Shown one piece after another: positions 26,537 to 35,765 of a stretch of DNA of 64,000 nt; position 1 is the stretch's first letter, and each line of letters begins with the position of its first letter. The position numbers were made by a program, and so were the translations under genes. Under the pieces are notes generated by a model. That model was not told the DNA's origin. It saw only the letters and a list, made by a program, of their open reading frames with translations, and did not search any database. The DNA is from Chitinophaga sp. (GTDB lineage Bacteria; Bacteroidota; Bacteroidia; Chitinophagales; Chitinophagaceae): positions 62,001-126,000 of the forward strand of contig NZ_JAGHZS010000008.1 of assembly GCF_017745275.1 (NCBI RefSeq), read 5' to 3'.

Positions 26537-26940
26537 GGTCTTCCAATCTTGTTGCGCCTTAGTACTATTCTTTCAATGTTTAATGGCGATTTTGCTAGTT
26601 GTCAAGAAAAGCTGAACTTTTTATCTATCTCTATCTTTCTTAATTATATATACTATTACAGGCTAAATGGCCTAACGATTCAAAACAGACTGTCTTTTAA
26701 TATCTCACTTCTTATTTATCATGGCATATAAGGCTAAGGCTGTATATGGCTAGTAACGTGTAATGCTGTCTTAAGGGTCAAAAGTAATAAAGGCTATTCA
26801 AATGCCACTCATTCCAAATGTTAAAATTTGTTAATGAAAGCAAAAAAGCCATTTCGGCTGTAATATACAAAAAAAATCCGTCCCGAAGAATCGGGACGGA
26901 GACTGTTAACCTACAACTGTTACACTGTATTGAAAAATCT
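26537..26940. other. Intergenic region between kynU and the RND operon
   Basis: 404 bp, AT-rich and without a gene I can support. The kynU promoter must lie in its left half, but I found no consensus TAnnTTTG element. The right end contains the terminator of the RND operon (26877-26900). Frames at 26549-26731 and 26818-27057 look random. Confidence 0.5.
26877..26900 (-). terminator. Intrinsic terminator of the RND efflux operon
   Basis: 10-nt arms with core CCGTCCCGA (26877-26886) / TCGGGACGG (26891-26900), 4-nt loop, and a minus-strand T-run from the adjoining poly-A. It lies 41 bp after the stop of the RND permease gene. Confidence 0.92.
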
Positions 26941-29900
26941 TTAATTCACGGAGATCCCGTGCCCCTTCTTTCCTACCACCGGCTCCTCTTCTATTGGTTC
27001 CTCCGGCTCCGGAAAGAAGTTATATGGCTTGGCAGATATGTACTTAGGATCGTGTAACATCCTCACATCTGACCGTTTCATGAATATCTTTATAATTAAT
27101 ACCACAAAAGGAACATATTTAAGCCACCGTGGCAGGTTGTACCTATCCAGCACATCGATGGAACGCTTGTTCATGGCATACATTACCGGCACCATAATCA
27201 GGGTCAGAAAGGTGGCAAACACCAATCCAAACACCATTGTCCAGGCCAACGGTCCCCAGAACGCTACGTTATCACCCCCAAAGAAAATATGTGGCTTAAA
27301 CTCACTGAACAACGACGCAAAGTCAATATTGAAGCCTACCGCCAGCGGGATAAGTCCTAATATAGCTGCAATAGCCGTTAAGATTACCGGCGTCATACGG
27401 GTTTTACCTGCTTCTACTACTGCCTCATAAACCGGGGTTTTCTGCTGGATCAGTAAATCCGTGAACTCTACCAGTACGATACCATTTCTAACCACGATAC
27501 CTGCCAGCGCCATAATACCTACACCGGTCATTACAATGGAAATACTCATCTTAAAGATGGAGAAGCCCAGGAATACCCCTATGATACTGAACAAAATTTC
27601 CATAAAAATGATCATCGGACGACCAATCGAGTTAAACTGTGTCACCATGATCATCAAAATGAGGCCGAAGGCGCCCAACATGGCCATCATCAGGAAATTC
27701 ATAGTTTCCTGCTGATCTTCCTGCTCTCCTGTCATTTTAATGACTACAGAAGACGGATGGGTGAAATCATGCAGGGATGATTCAATGTGCTGCACTACTT
27801 CATTGGCATTGAAGCCGGTTAATATGTTAGAGTACAGCGTGATAACGCGTTTCTGATCTATACGTCTGATACCTGCATAAGTATTGGAGTAGTGAATATC
27901 TGCCACAGCAGACAATGGTACCTGGCGGATAGCACCACCCATATTCATATCCCGGTATACCAGGTTCAGGTTCATCAGGTTGTTGATATTATTCCGCTGA
28001 TTCTCATTCAATCTCACCATAATCTTGTACTCATCTTTGGCATCGCGGATCTTGGAAGCCTCGGCTCCAAACAGGGCATTACGTAATGTAAGTCCGATCT
28101 GCCTGGTAGAAATCCCTTCAGCATTCGCTCTTTCCCGGTCAATATTCACTACAATTTCAGGCTTATTGTCTTCGAAATCGCTTTTCAGTTCTTCCACGCC
28201 ACCAATCTGCAGAGAATCGAGATAACGTTTAAGTCTGAACGAAGTACCAGTCAGTTCATCAAAGTTGTCCCCACTGATTTCAATATTAATCGGTTTACCC
28301 GTTGGCGGACCACCCTGCTCCTGCTCTACCGTGATATTGGTACCTGGAATACCTTTCACCGCATCACGGATTTTATCGAGGTATTGTACGGTTGACTGGT
28401 TATTTCTGGCACCAAACTCCACAAAAGCAACAGTTACCTTACCTTTCTGTGGTTGTACGCTCATATCCATCTGGGATGGATCACCGGCACCTTTAGCCAC
28501 ATTGGATATCACTGATTCCACAATTGGATTATGAGGTCCCAGTACTTTGTTAATACGATTCTCTACAATTTTGGTAATAGAGTCCGTGTACCTCTGATCT
28601 GTACCGTTAGGTAATTCTATATAGGTATAAATAAAGTTAGGGTCAGCCTGCGGGAAGAACACCACTTTAGGATTTCGTATAGCCGTGAGCACTATGCTGA
28701 AGATCAGCAGGCCAAAAGTGGCTATTACAATCCACACCGGACGCCAACCTATCAGGCACCATTTCAGGATCCGTTTATAACGCTCCTGTACTTTGGGCCA
28801 GAACACGTGCTGGAAGTGACGGGCAACACCACCTAACCAGAAACGTTCCAGTACAATCATCAGGTAAAGGAAGATCACAAAGTTCCCCACACCCATGCTG
28901 CCATTGGCATATCCAATCAATGCAACCAGGGCAAATACGGCGGAGAGAATAGTAAATTTCTTATCAAATCTTGGTTTCGGGTGATTTTCACCTTCATGGC
29001 GATCCATGAAATCTACCGCAAAAACGGGGTTGATAATATACGCTACCACCAGTGATGCTCCCAGTGTGGTAATGAGGGTTACTGGTAAATAGAACATGAA
29101 TTTACCAATCACACCAGGCCAGAACAGTAACGGGAAGAAAGGTGCCAATACGGTGAGCGTCCCGGAAAATACCGGCAGAAACACTTCTCCGGCCGCGATC
29201 TTCGCGGCTTTCACAATCCCCAGATCCTTTCGCTCGTTAAAGATACGGTGTACGTTTTCAATCACCACAATAGCATCATCCACCACGATACCTAATGCCA
29301 GCAGGAAGGAGAACAGCACCATCATGTTCAGCGTGAAGCCATATACCGGCATCAGCAGGAAGGCGATAAACATGGAAATTGGTACAGACAGCGCCACAAA
29401 GATGGCATTCACTGCTCCCATGAAAAACATGAGGATAATGGTTACCAGCAGGAAGCCGATAATAATAGTATTGATCAGGTCGTGCAGTGTTACACGGGTA
29501 GATTTAGACTGATCCGCGGTAATGGTTACATTCAGATTTTTAGGAAAATAGTTTTCCTTCATGTCCTTTGTAATCGCCTGTATTTTGTCGGATGCATCAA
29601 TCAGGTTTTTACCACTTTGCTTCACTACGTTGAGCGTGATTACGTTCTTTCCTTCCAGGCGGGCAAAGCTTTCCTGTTCCAGGAAGCCATCTACCACGTT
29701 GGCAATATCCCTGAGATAAACGGTTGCACCTGATTGTCCGCGAACAATGATGTTACCAATCTTTGCCGGGTCTTTATATTCTCCTTTTACACTGAGAGTA
29801 CGTTTCTGACCATCCATGGCAACCAAACCACCAGATATCGTCATGTTTTCTCCCTGTATCGCAAGAATGATATCGTCGAAGCTGATTTTAGCCGCGTCCA

Positions 29901-30498
29901 TTTTGTATTTGTCCACATTGATCTGGATTTCACGTTCCAGTTCACCTACCAGATCCACACGCGTAATTTCATTCAGTGCCTCAATGCGATCTTTCATGTC
30001 ATCTGCATACTTTTTAAGGGTTTGCAGATCGAAGTCGCCGGAGAGGTTTACGTTCATGATTGGAATCTGGGACACATCCATTTTTATGATCTGCGGCTCC
30101 TGGGTTAGGTTTTGCGGCAGGTCTTTTTTGGCATCGTCCACTTTTTCACGTACCCGTTGGCGGGCGGCTTCAATATCTTCATTTGCATTGAATTCGATGG
30201 TGATCGCAGAGAAATCCTGCATGGATGTGCTCTTGATCTTTTTTACCCCGGAAATACCATTGAGTTGCTTTTCGATCGGTTTAGTGATCGTGGTTTCCAT
30301 ATCTTCCGGGGAAGTACCTGCGTTTATGGTATTGATATAGAACTGAGGGAACACTACTTCCGGAAACTGTTCCTTCGGCAGCGAGTTATAGGAAAGAATA
30401 CCGGCAAGCGCAATGATAATAGTGGCTACGTAAACGCTCACCTTATTATCAATGGCCCAACTGGTAGGCTTAAATTCTTTATGGAGATTATCTTGCAT
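26941..30498 (-). CDS. RND efflux transporter permease (AcrB/HAE1 family)
   Basis: 1185 aa, slightly longer than AcrB because of a charged C-terminal tail (EPEEPIEEEPVVGKK). It has the duplicated arrangement of six membrane segments per half and two large periplasmic loops. The proton-relay motif GIVVDDAIVVIENVHRIF is intact, and a second-half GIVVRNGIVLVEF follows. Inner-membrane trimer exporting drugs or metabolites in exchange for protons. It is the last gene of the tetR-tolC-adaptor-permease operon. The substrate is unknown; the family class (HAE1) suggests hydrophobic compounds. Confidence 0.95.
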   Translation of the reverse strand: MQDNLHKEFKPTSWAIDNKVSVYVATIIIALAGILSYNSLPKEQFPEVVFPQFYINTINAGTSPEDMETTITKPIEKQLNGISGVKKIKSTSMQDFSAITIEFNANEDIEAARQRVREKVDDAKKDLPQNLTQEPQIIKMDVSQIPIMNVNLSGDFDLQTLKKYADDMKDRIEALNEITRVDLVGELEREIQINVDKYKMDAAKISFDDIILAIQGENMTISGGLVAMDGQKRTLSVKGEYKDPAKIGNIIVRGQSGATVYLRDIANVVDGFLEQESFARLEGKNVITLNVVKQSGKNLIDASDKIQAITKDMKENYFPKNLNVTITADQSKSTRVTLHDLINTIIIGFLLVTIILMFFMGAVNAIFVALSVPISMFIAFLLMPVYGFTLNMMVLFSFLLALGIVVDDAIVVIENVHRIFNERKDLGIVKAAKIAAGEVFLPVFSGTLTVLAPFFPLLFWPGVIGKFMFYLPVTLITTLGASLVVAYIINPVFAVDFMDRHEGENHPKPRFDKKFTILSAVFALVALIGYANGSMGVGNFVIFLYLMIVLERFWLGGVARHFQHVFWPKVQERYKRILKWCLIGWRPVWIVIATFGLLIFSIVLTAIRNPKVVFFPQADPNFIYTYIELPNGTDQRYTDSITKIVENRINKVLGPHNPIVESVISNVAKGAGDPSQMDMSVQPQKGKVTVAFVEFGARNNQSTVQYLDKIRDAVKGIPGTNITVEQEQGGPPTGKPINIEISGDNFDELTGTSFRLKRYLDSLQIGGVEELKSDFEDNKPEIVVNIDRERANAEGISTRQIGLTLRNALFGAEASKIRDAKDEYKIMVRLNENQRNNINNLMNLNLVYRDMNMGGAIRQVPLSAVADIHYSNTYAGIRRIDQKRVITLYSNILTGFNANEVVQHIESSLHDFTHPSSVVIKMTGEQEDQQETMNFLMMAMLGAFGLILMIMVTQFNSIGRPMIIFMEILFSIIGVFLGFSIFKMSISIVMTGVGIMALAGIVVRNGIVLVEFTDLLIQQKTPVYEAVVEAGKTRMTPVILTAIAAILGLIPLAVGFNIDFASLFSEFKPHIFFGGDNVAFWGPLAWTMVFGLVFATFLTLIMVPVMYAMNKRSIDVLDRYNLPRWLKYVPFVVLIIKIFMKRSDVRMLHDPKYISAKPYNFFPEPEEPIEEEPVVGKKGHGISVN

Positions 30499-30530
30499 AC
30501 ACTTGATTTTAGCTGATGGCAGCGCCTTTA

Positions 30531-31655
30531 TTATAATTTAATCAGGTCGTTGTCATTCAATCCCTGAAACCCTGTAGTAATAATTTTATCACCTTTATCC
30601 AGGCCCGTTTTAATTTCCGCCTTATCGTTGTAAGTGCGGCCCAGTTCTATTGTTTTACGTTGTGCCACCATTTTACCATTGGTATTTTGAGCTACCAGCA
30701 CATAAGGTTTACCGGAGGTATATTGGATCACGCTTACCGGAATTACGATCGCATTTTTTGCGGTATAATCCACGATCCTGATATGTGCAATCATGTTAGG
30801 ACGCAGGCTGTTATCGGCTTTCAGTGGTACTTCAATTTTGATAGTACGACTCAGCGGATCAATTGTTTTAGATGCGAAACCAATATTGCCGCGGATTTCG
30901 CGGTTAATATCCGGGAATGCAACCACTACCTGATCTCCTGTTTTCAATAACCCGGCATATGCTTCAGCCACGTTAGCCGTTATTTTCAGGTTGTTGGCAT
31001 TTACAACACGAAACGCAGGAGCGCCGGGTGCCGCGTTATCGCCCACTTTGGCAATCACTGCATCAACAGTACCGCTGATAGGAGCAATGATGCGTGTTTG
31101 CGCCTGCTGATCCTGCAGGGTAGCCATTTTCCTTTCAAGGCTTTCCTTTTGATTTTTAGCATTCAGATATTGTACTTCAGAACCTATTTTCTGTGACCAC
31201 AGGTTCTTTTGTTTTTCATATAAGGTATTGGCCAGATCCATTTGTGTACGCAGTTCTGCCATGTTTGCCTTTAACACCTGGTCATCCACCTGTGCCAGTG
31301 TTTGTCCCTGGCTTACGGCCTGTCCTTCTCTTACGAAGATGCCGGTGATGACACCTGGTACGCGGGCGGAGACGTTTACGTTTTCGCGGGCGTCTACACT
31401 ACCCTGCACATCGATGTAGTGTTCAAATAATGTATCCGTTACCGGAGTTACGGCTACATCTTTCATCTTCAGTACCGTATCTTTTGTACCTACTTCCTTT
31501 TCCAGTGCAGCAATTTTTTTATCAATGTCTTCATTGAACTTTACTTTTTGCTGTTTCAACTGCTGCAGCTGATCCGCTTTATTTCCTCCACCACCGCCGC
31601 AGGCAGCCAGTACAAGTGTTATAATGGGAATCAGGAAAGAATATCTTTTGGTCAT
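30531..31655 (-). CDS. RND efflux periplasmic adaptor lipoprotein
   Basis: 374 aa. A lipoprotein signal ends at LAACGGGGG (Cys19), followed by a coiled coil (QLQQLKQQKVKFNEDIDKKI). The membrane-fusion protein core follows: a lipoyl-type half-motif (VREGQAVSQGQTLAQVDDQVLKA is the barrel-sandwich segment), a hairpin of coiled-coil helices (about 130-190), then beta-barrel and membrane-proximal domains. It bridges the inner-membrane permease to the TolC channel. It lies 32 bp before the permease and 38 bp after tolC. Confidence 0.93.
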   Translation of the reverse strand: MTKRYSFLIPIITLVLAACGGGGGNKADQLQQLKQQKVKFNEDIDKKIAALEKEVGTKDTVLKMKDVAVTPVTDTLFEHYIDVQGSVDARENVNVSARVPGVITGIFVREGQAVSQGQTLAQVDDQVLKANMAELRTQMDLANTLYEKQKNLWSQKIGSEVQYLNAKNQKESLERKMATLQDQQAQTRIIAPISGTVDAVIAKVGDNAAPGAPAFRVVNANNLKITANVAEAYAGLLKTGDQVVVAFPDINREIRGNIGFASKTIDPLSRTIKIEVPLKADNSLRPNMIAHIRIVDYTAKNAIVIPVSVIQYTSGKPYVLVAQNTNGKMVAQRKTIELGRTYNDKAEIKTGLDKGDKIITTGFQGLNDNDLIKL

Positions 31656-31693
31656 ATATATAGTAGTGAAATGGTGATTGTAATAGTTAAAGC

Positions 31694-33055
31694 TTATAGT
31701 TTACCATATGATTTCAGCAGATCTACTTTAGCAACGATCGCATTAAACAACGCAGTGAAATAATTATTTTGTGCGGTGAGCAGATCATTTTCAGCAGTAG
31801 TCATTTCCAGGCTGGAACCTACGCCCTCTCTATATTTGATTTGGGTAGTGTGGTATACATCCTGGGCAAGTCCCATGTTTTTTTCCTGTGCTTCCAGGGT
31901 AAGTACGTTATTCCGGAAGGTGGAGGCAGATTGCTCTCTTTCGAGATCGATGCCCAGCTTTGCATTTTCAATTGCCACTTCACTTTTCTTCACATTGAGC
32001 CATGCCTGATCTACCTGGCGTTTACGCTGCAGGCCGGTGAAGATGGGTACTGACAGGTTGAGTCCTGTATTCAGGTAGCCGTACCACATCTGGCTCTGAA
32101 AGTAATCGAACTTATCACTTCCGCGGATGGCACCGGTAGAAGCAAATACCTGTAGCGATGGCAGACCTTTCATTTTGTATCTTTTCAGATCATATTCATT
32201 GGCCTTCTTCTGCGTTTGCAGTAACTGGTATTCAATCCGTTGGGAGTAATCGAATTTATCCATGTCGAGTACATCTGCTACAATTTTTTCGGTAGACAGT
32301 GTATCCGTTAACGTGATAGCTTGTTTCAGTGGCATGCCCATCTGATATTTCAGGGCAGCGGTACCTAATTCCACCAGGTTGCGGAGTTTGGTTTGTTCTG
32401 TTTGCAGGTTGGTATATTGTACTACCAGGCGGTCTACATCCAGTTTTTCTACTAATCCGTTCTTATAGATCTCTTTGGTTTCTGCAAGAATTTTTTCCAG
32501 GGAAGTCAGATTTTCTGAAAGAATTGCGAGTGCTTTATTGGCAGACAATACATTATAGTACGCTTTATATACATCTGATTTCACATCAATCTGCGCTTTG
32601 GCAACACCTTGTGCGACCAATGTTTCCAGTGTTTTACGCGCCTGTAAGGCAACGAGTACACTTGGATCGAAGAGTGTTTGTGTAAGTTTTACTTCTCCCA
32701 GCAAGTTGTGTGGTAACTGGAAAGATACCACGGTAAAGGAATCTTTGGGTAAGCCAAAGTTCCTCATATTAAACATTTGTTTCTGGGTGATAGGATTGTA
32801 CTGGTAAGAGCCGGCGCCGGCGATGTTAGGCAGGGCCATGCCACTGACTTCTTTATTTTTAGCCAGTTGTATCAGCTCGTCCAGTTTAGCAGTTTTCACG
32901 GTGCTCTGATTAGCCAGTGCATAGTCTACCGCTTCTTTAGCAGACAGGCTGATGGGCTCCGTGAGAAGCGGCTGCTGCTGGGCGCTGACATTGCCGGCCA
33001 CTGACAGTAGCCATACTACAAAAGCCGTGCTGGTGAGCCTTTTGATTGATAGCAT
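31694..33055 (-). CDS. TolC-family outer membrane efflux channel
   Basis: 453 aa with a signal peptide ending at VSA/Q. It has the two repeats of long alpha-helical pairs typical of TolC/OprM and the end YREGVGSSLEMTTAENDLLTAQNNYFTAL, which is the family's C-terminal helical signature. Forms a trimeric trans-periplasmic tunnel for the adaptor and permease encoded downstream. It starts 8 bp after the tetR stop. Confidence 0.93.
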   Translation of the reverse strand: MLSIKRLTSTAFVVWLLSVAGNVSAQQQPLLTEPISLSAKEAVDYALANQSTVKTAKLDELIQLAKNKEVSGMALPNIAGAGSYQYNPITQKQMFNMRNFGLPKDSFTVVSFQLPHNLLGEVKLTQTLFDPSVLVALQARKTLETLVAQGVAKAQIDVKSDVYKAYYNVLSANKALAILSENLTSLEKILAETKEIYKNGLVEKLDVDRLVVQYTNLQTEQTKLRNLVELGTAALKYQMGMPLKQAITLTDTLSTEKIVADVLDMDKFDYSQRIEYQLLQTQKKANEYDLKRYKMKGLPSLQVFASTGAIRGSDKFDYFQSQMWYGYLNTGLNLSVPIFTGLQRKRQVDQAWLNVKKSEVAIENAKLGIDLEREQSASTFRNNVLTLEAQEKNMGLAQDVYHTTQIKYREGVGSSLEMTTAENDLLTAQNNYFTALFNAIVAKVDLLKSYGKL

Positions 33056-33063
33056 AGTGTTAT

Positions 33064-33672
33064 TTATTTTGCTGATAGTTGTTTGTATTCTTCAATAAGT
33101 TGATAGCCTTTCACAGAAGCCATTCCATATAAGAAATTCTCCAGCAATACCCGCTGCACTTTATTCATATCATAGCTGCCGGGAAATATTTCGGGTTTGA
33201 AGCAAAGCATACAGGAATGAATACGGTATTGAGTTAATATCCGGATGTCGATGTCTGGCCGGTATACGCCTTCACTGATGCCTCTTTCCATGTTCTCACG
33301 GATCATGGTAGCGAGGGTATTGTTCTGATATTCTTCGAAAACCTGGTAGGCTTTTGCATGAAACTTATTGAGATCCAGCATAATCACCGGGTTCATGTTT
33401 CTGAGGCGGCGGTCAATCATATCCATTACCAGGAAAAGCTCTTCAATAGCATCCCTGGATTTTTTGCGGTCAGCCAGGCATTCTTCATTTACCACTTCTA
33501 TGAACCGGCTGATGGTTTGGGTAACCATATCGTCCTTATCGGTGAAGTGAGCATACAAAGTTTTCTTGGAGATGCCCATTTTTACAGCGATGTCGTCCAT
33601 GGTAATTGAGCGGGTACCAAATTGACGAAACAGGCTGAAAGCCGTGTCCATAATACGTTCCTGTACTTCCAT
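33064..33672 (-). CDS. TetR/AcrR family transcriptional regulator
   Basis: 202 aa. The N-terminal helix-turn-helix (about residues 20-50, MDDIAVKMGISKKTLYAHF) is followed by an all-helical ligand domain. As the first gene of the efflux operon it should be an autoregulated repressor released by a pump substrate. The putative promoter and an inverted repeat 35-71 bp upstream of its ATG are the expected targets. Confidence 0.92.
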   Translation of the reverse strand: MEVQERIMDTAFSLFRQFGTRSITMDDIAVKMGISKKTLYAHFTDKDDMVTQTISRFIEVVNEECLADRKKSRDAIEELFLVMDMIDRRLRNMNPVIMLDLNKFHAKAYQVFEEYQNNTLATMIRENMERGISEGVYRPDIDIRILTQYRIHSCMLCFKPEIFPGSYDMNKVQRVLLENFLYGMASVKGYQLIEEYKQLSAK

Positions 33673-33706
33673 AGTTTTACAGCAATAACCCTCTTGTTAT
33701 GCACAA

Positions 33707-33743
33707 CAAAACTATGGAAACTTTCCAAACTTCCAAAGTTTCC
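33707..33743 (-). promoter_or_regulatory. Promoter and candidate TetR operator of the RND operon
   Basis: On the minus strand a -33 TTTG (33737-33734) stands exactly 19 nt before a -7 TAGTTTTG (33714-33707), a full Bacteroidota consensus. The inverted repeat GGAAACTTT (33716-33724) / AAAGTTTCC (33735-33743) with a 10-nt centre covers the spacer and -33 box, so a bound dimer would block sigma. Operator assignment is inference from position. Confidence 0.72.
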
Positions 33744-33790
33744 AGTATTTATTTTTTACATGTGGCAACATGGATTGATGAACAGAAAGG

Positions 33791-33821
33791 TTTCGGCCTT
33801 TCGCTTTATTGACTAATTTTG
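33791..33821 (+). promoter_or_regulatory. Promoter of the DUF502 gene
   Basis: -7 TAATTTTG (33814-33821) with TTTC (33791-33794) 19 nt upstream; the ATG is 18 nt after the -7 element. It is divergent from the RND operon. Confidence 0.6.
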
Positions 33822-33839
33822 CGTTTCTAATCACGAACC

Positions 33840-34448
33840 ATGTCGCCAAAACTTAGATTTAAAGTATTTGCATCCAGGTTGTTGCGTTACTTCTTTCAGG
33901 GATTGCTTATTCTGGCTCCCATAGGGATTACGGCGCTCACCCTGTACTGGGCATTTGTTACTATCGACAATATTATTCCTAAGGAGATCATTCCGGAAGG
34001 CGCCTCTTTCAGCTTTCTGAAATACAAGGGGGTAGGATTTGCGCTGGTATTCCTGTTGATCATTGTGGTAGGATATCTCAGTTCCTCTTTTATTATAGGA
34101 AGGATTTTTGACTTGTTTGACCACCTGTTGGAGCGTACTCCGTTTATCAAGTACATCTATACTTCCATTAAGGATGTATTTGATGCATTTGTGGGTGAGA
34201 AGAAAAAATTTGATCATCCTGTGCTGGTGCAGATTTACGGAGTAGACGTTTGGGAGATGGGATTCATTACGCAGACGGATGTCAGCAACTTCGGGCTGGA
34301 GGGCTACATGGCGGTATATGTACCGCATGCTTATGCTATTACCGGTAAAGTATTTATGGTACCCAAGGACCGGGTAAAAGAGTTAACCAATATATCTGCC
34401 GGAGAAGCGATGAAGTTTGCTGTGAGCGGTGGTGTTACCAATATTTAA
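33840..34448 (+). CDS. DUF502 family membrane protein
   Basis: 202 aa with two long hydrophobic segments (about residues 16-40 and 65-85). The pattern RNPLIKYIYTSIKDV-like (ERTPFIKYIYTSIKDVFDAF) and VYVPHAYAITGKVFMVPKDRV is the DUF502 signature, with a soluble C-terminal domain on the cytoplasmic side or in the periplasm (topology not certain). The family is widespread and without a proven role. It is transcribed from its own promoter. Confidence 0.88.
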   Translation: MSPKLRFKVFASRLLRYFFQGLLILAPIGITALTLYWAFVTIDNIIPKEIIPEGASFSFLKYKGVGFALVFLLIIVVGYLSSSFIIGRIFDLFDHLLERTPFIKYIYTSIKDVFDAFVGEKKKFDHPVLVQIYGVDVWEMGFITQTDVSNFGLEGYMAVYVPHAYAITGKVFMVPKDRVKELTNISAGEAMKFAVSGGVTNI

Positions 34449-34452
34449 TTCA

Positions 34453-34549
34453 TTTTTTCCTGCAAAGACGCAGCGGAGCAAAGAAGCAAAAGAATAAGAA
34501 GAAACCCTTCCCCTGTTTCTTTGTTTTTCTGTGTCTTTGCGGGAAAAAA
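34453..34549. repeat. Long intergenic palindrome of the GCAAAGACGCAG type
   Basis: 36-nt arms 34453-34488 and 34514-34549 are reverse complements with about seven differences, several of them G-U tolerated. The core GCAAAGACRCAG resembles dispersed motifs common between genes in Bacteroidota. It separates DUF502 from the phospholipase-C-like gene. Confidence 0.75.
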
Positions 34550-34584
34550 ATGGTTATATTCGTCTTCCCAAAAAATATAGCCAT

Positions 34585-35565
34585 ATGTTAACCCACGCCT
34601 ACCTGCGGATTTCCGTAATGTTTACTGTATTGATGTTATCATGTGCAGATGCCCATGCCTGGGGATTTTTTGCGCATCAGCGGATTAACCGGCTGGCCGT
34701 ATTTTGCCTGCCTCCGGAGATGATGATCTTGTATAAGCCGGCACTGGAATATCTTACTGTGCACGCCACGGACCCGGATAAACGTCGTTATGCTGTAGCG
34801 GCGGAAGGCGCCAGGCATTTCATAGACATTGATTTGTTTGATACCCCACCGTACGACCACATTCCCCGCAACTGGGCGGATGCTGTAGCGCGATATACGG
34901 CAGATTCGTTGAATCGTAATGGCATATTACCGTGGCATCTTGAAAAGATGATGGCGATGCTCACCAAAGCATTCCGCGACCGGGACCAGCAACGCATATT
35001 GCAGTTATCGGCAGAATTGGGCCATTACGTAGCAGATGCACATGTTCCCCTTCATGCCTGCTCCAATCATAACGGGCAGTTTACCGGGCAACAGGGCATA
35101 CATGGCTTATGGGAGTCGCGTATTCCTGAGTTGCTGGCTGACCAGGAGTTTGACTACTGGGCAGGGAAAGCCGTTTATATCCGGGAGCCGCGTACGTTTA
35201 TCTGGGACATTATCCGGGTGAGTGGCATGGCTGCAGACACAGTACTGAAGTACGAAAAGCGTTTGAGTGCGCAGTTTCCGCCGGGTCGTAAGTATGCGTA
35301 TGAAAACCGGAACGGGGTATTAGTACGTACTTACGCTGATGACTATACGAAAGCGTATTATTTATCGATGGGTGATATGGTGGCCCGGCGCATGAAAAAT
35401 GCCATAGCGGGGGTAGCTGCTGCCTGGTATACGGCCTGGGTGAACGCAGGGCAGCCGTCTTTGCGGGAGCTGACGCATACAACCCTTACCACGGAAGAAT
35501 TGCAGGAGGTGCAAAAGCTGCAACAGCAATGGTTACAGGGACAATTGCCAGTCAGGGAGGAGTAA
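34585..35565 (+). CDS. Secreted zinc-dependent phospholipase C / S1-P1 nuclease-like protein
   Basis: 326 aa from the ATG at 34585 (a GTG at 34531 extends the frame but lacks a signal). A signal peptide ends at DAHA, leaving mature Trp as the first residue (WGFFAHQRINRLA). In this zinc-enzyme fold the N-terminal Trp and early His bind zinc. Further likely ligands are HFIDIDLFD, the ELGHYVADAHVPLH helix (His-x3-Asp-x3-His pattern) and GLWESRIPEL. The trinuclear-zinc phospholipase C/P1 nuclease superfamily acts on phosphodiesters; whether the substrate is lipid or nucleic acid is not clear. Confidence 0.85.
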   Translation: MLTHAYLRISVMFTVLMLSCADAHAWGFFAHQRINRLAVFCLPPEMMILYKPALEYLTVHATDPDKRRYAVAAEGARHFIDIDLFDTPPYDHIPRNWADAVARYTADSLNRNGILPWHLEKMMAMLTKAFRDRDQQRILQLSAELGHYVADAHVPLHACSNHNGQFTGQQGIHGLWESRIPELLADQEFDYWAGKAVYIREPRTFIWDIIRVSGMAADTVLKYEKRLSAQFPPGRKYAYENRNGVLVRTYADDYTKAYYLSMGDMVARRMKNAIAGVAAAWYTAWVNAGQPSLRELTHTTLTTEELQEVQKLQQQWLQGQLPVREE

Positions 35566-35765
35566 AAGGACTAAAATATTTATGGTAATACTTAATAATT
35601 GGAAAAGAAATTTTATCTTTGCCCATACCATCTTTTAGCCTATCCTACACCACGCACCTTAGGTTTTATTTATTTTAAAACACCCGTGCCGTTTTTTTTC
35701 CGTTTCCTTAGAAAAACCAAAACAAAGTGGAAAGATCAAAAAATGAATTTAATCTGAATCGCAAC

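Noticed and set aside
26549..26731. Plus-strand frame after kynU (60 aa)
   Set aside because: AT-rich, no motif, no ribosome site or neighbour support.
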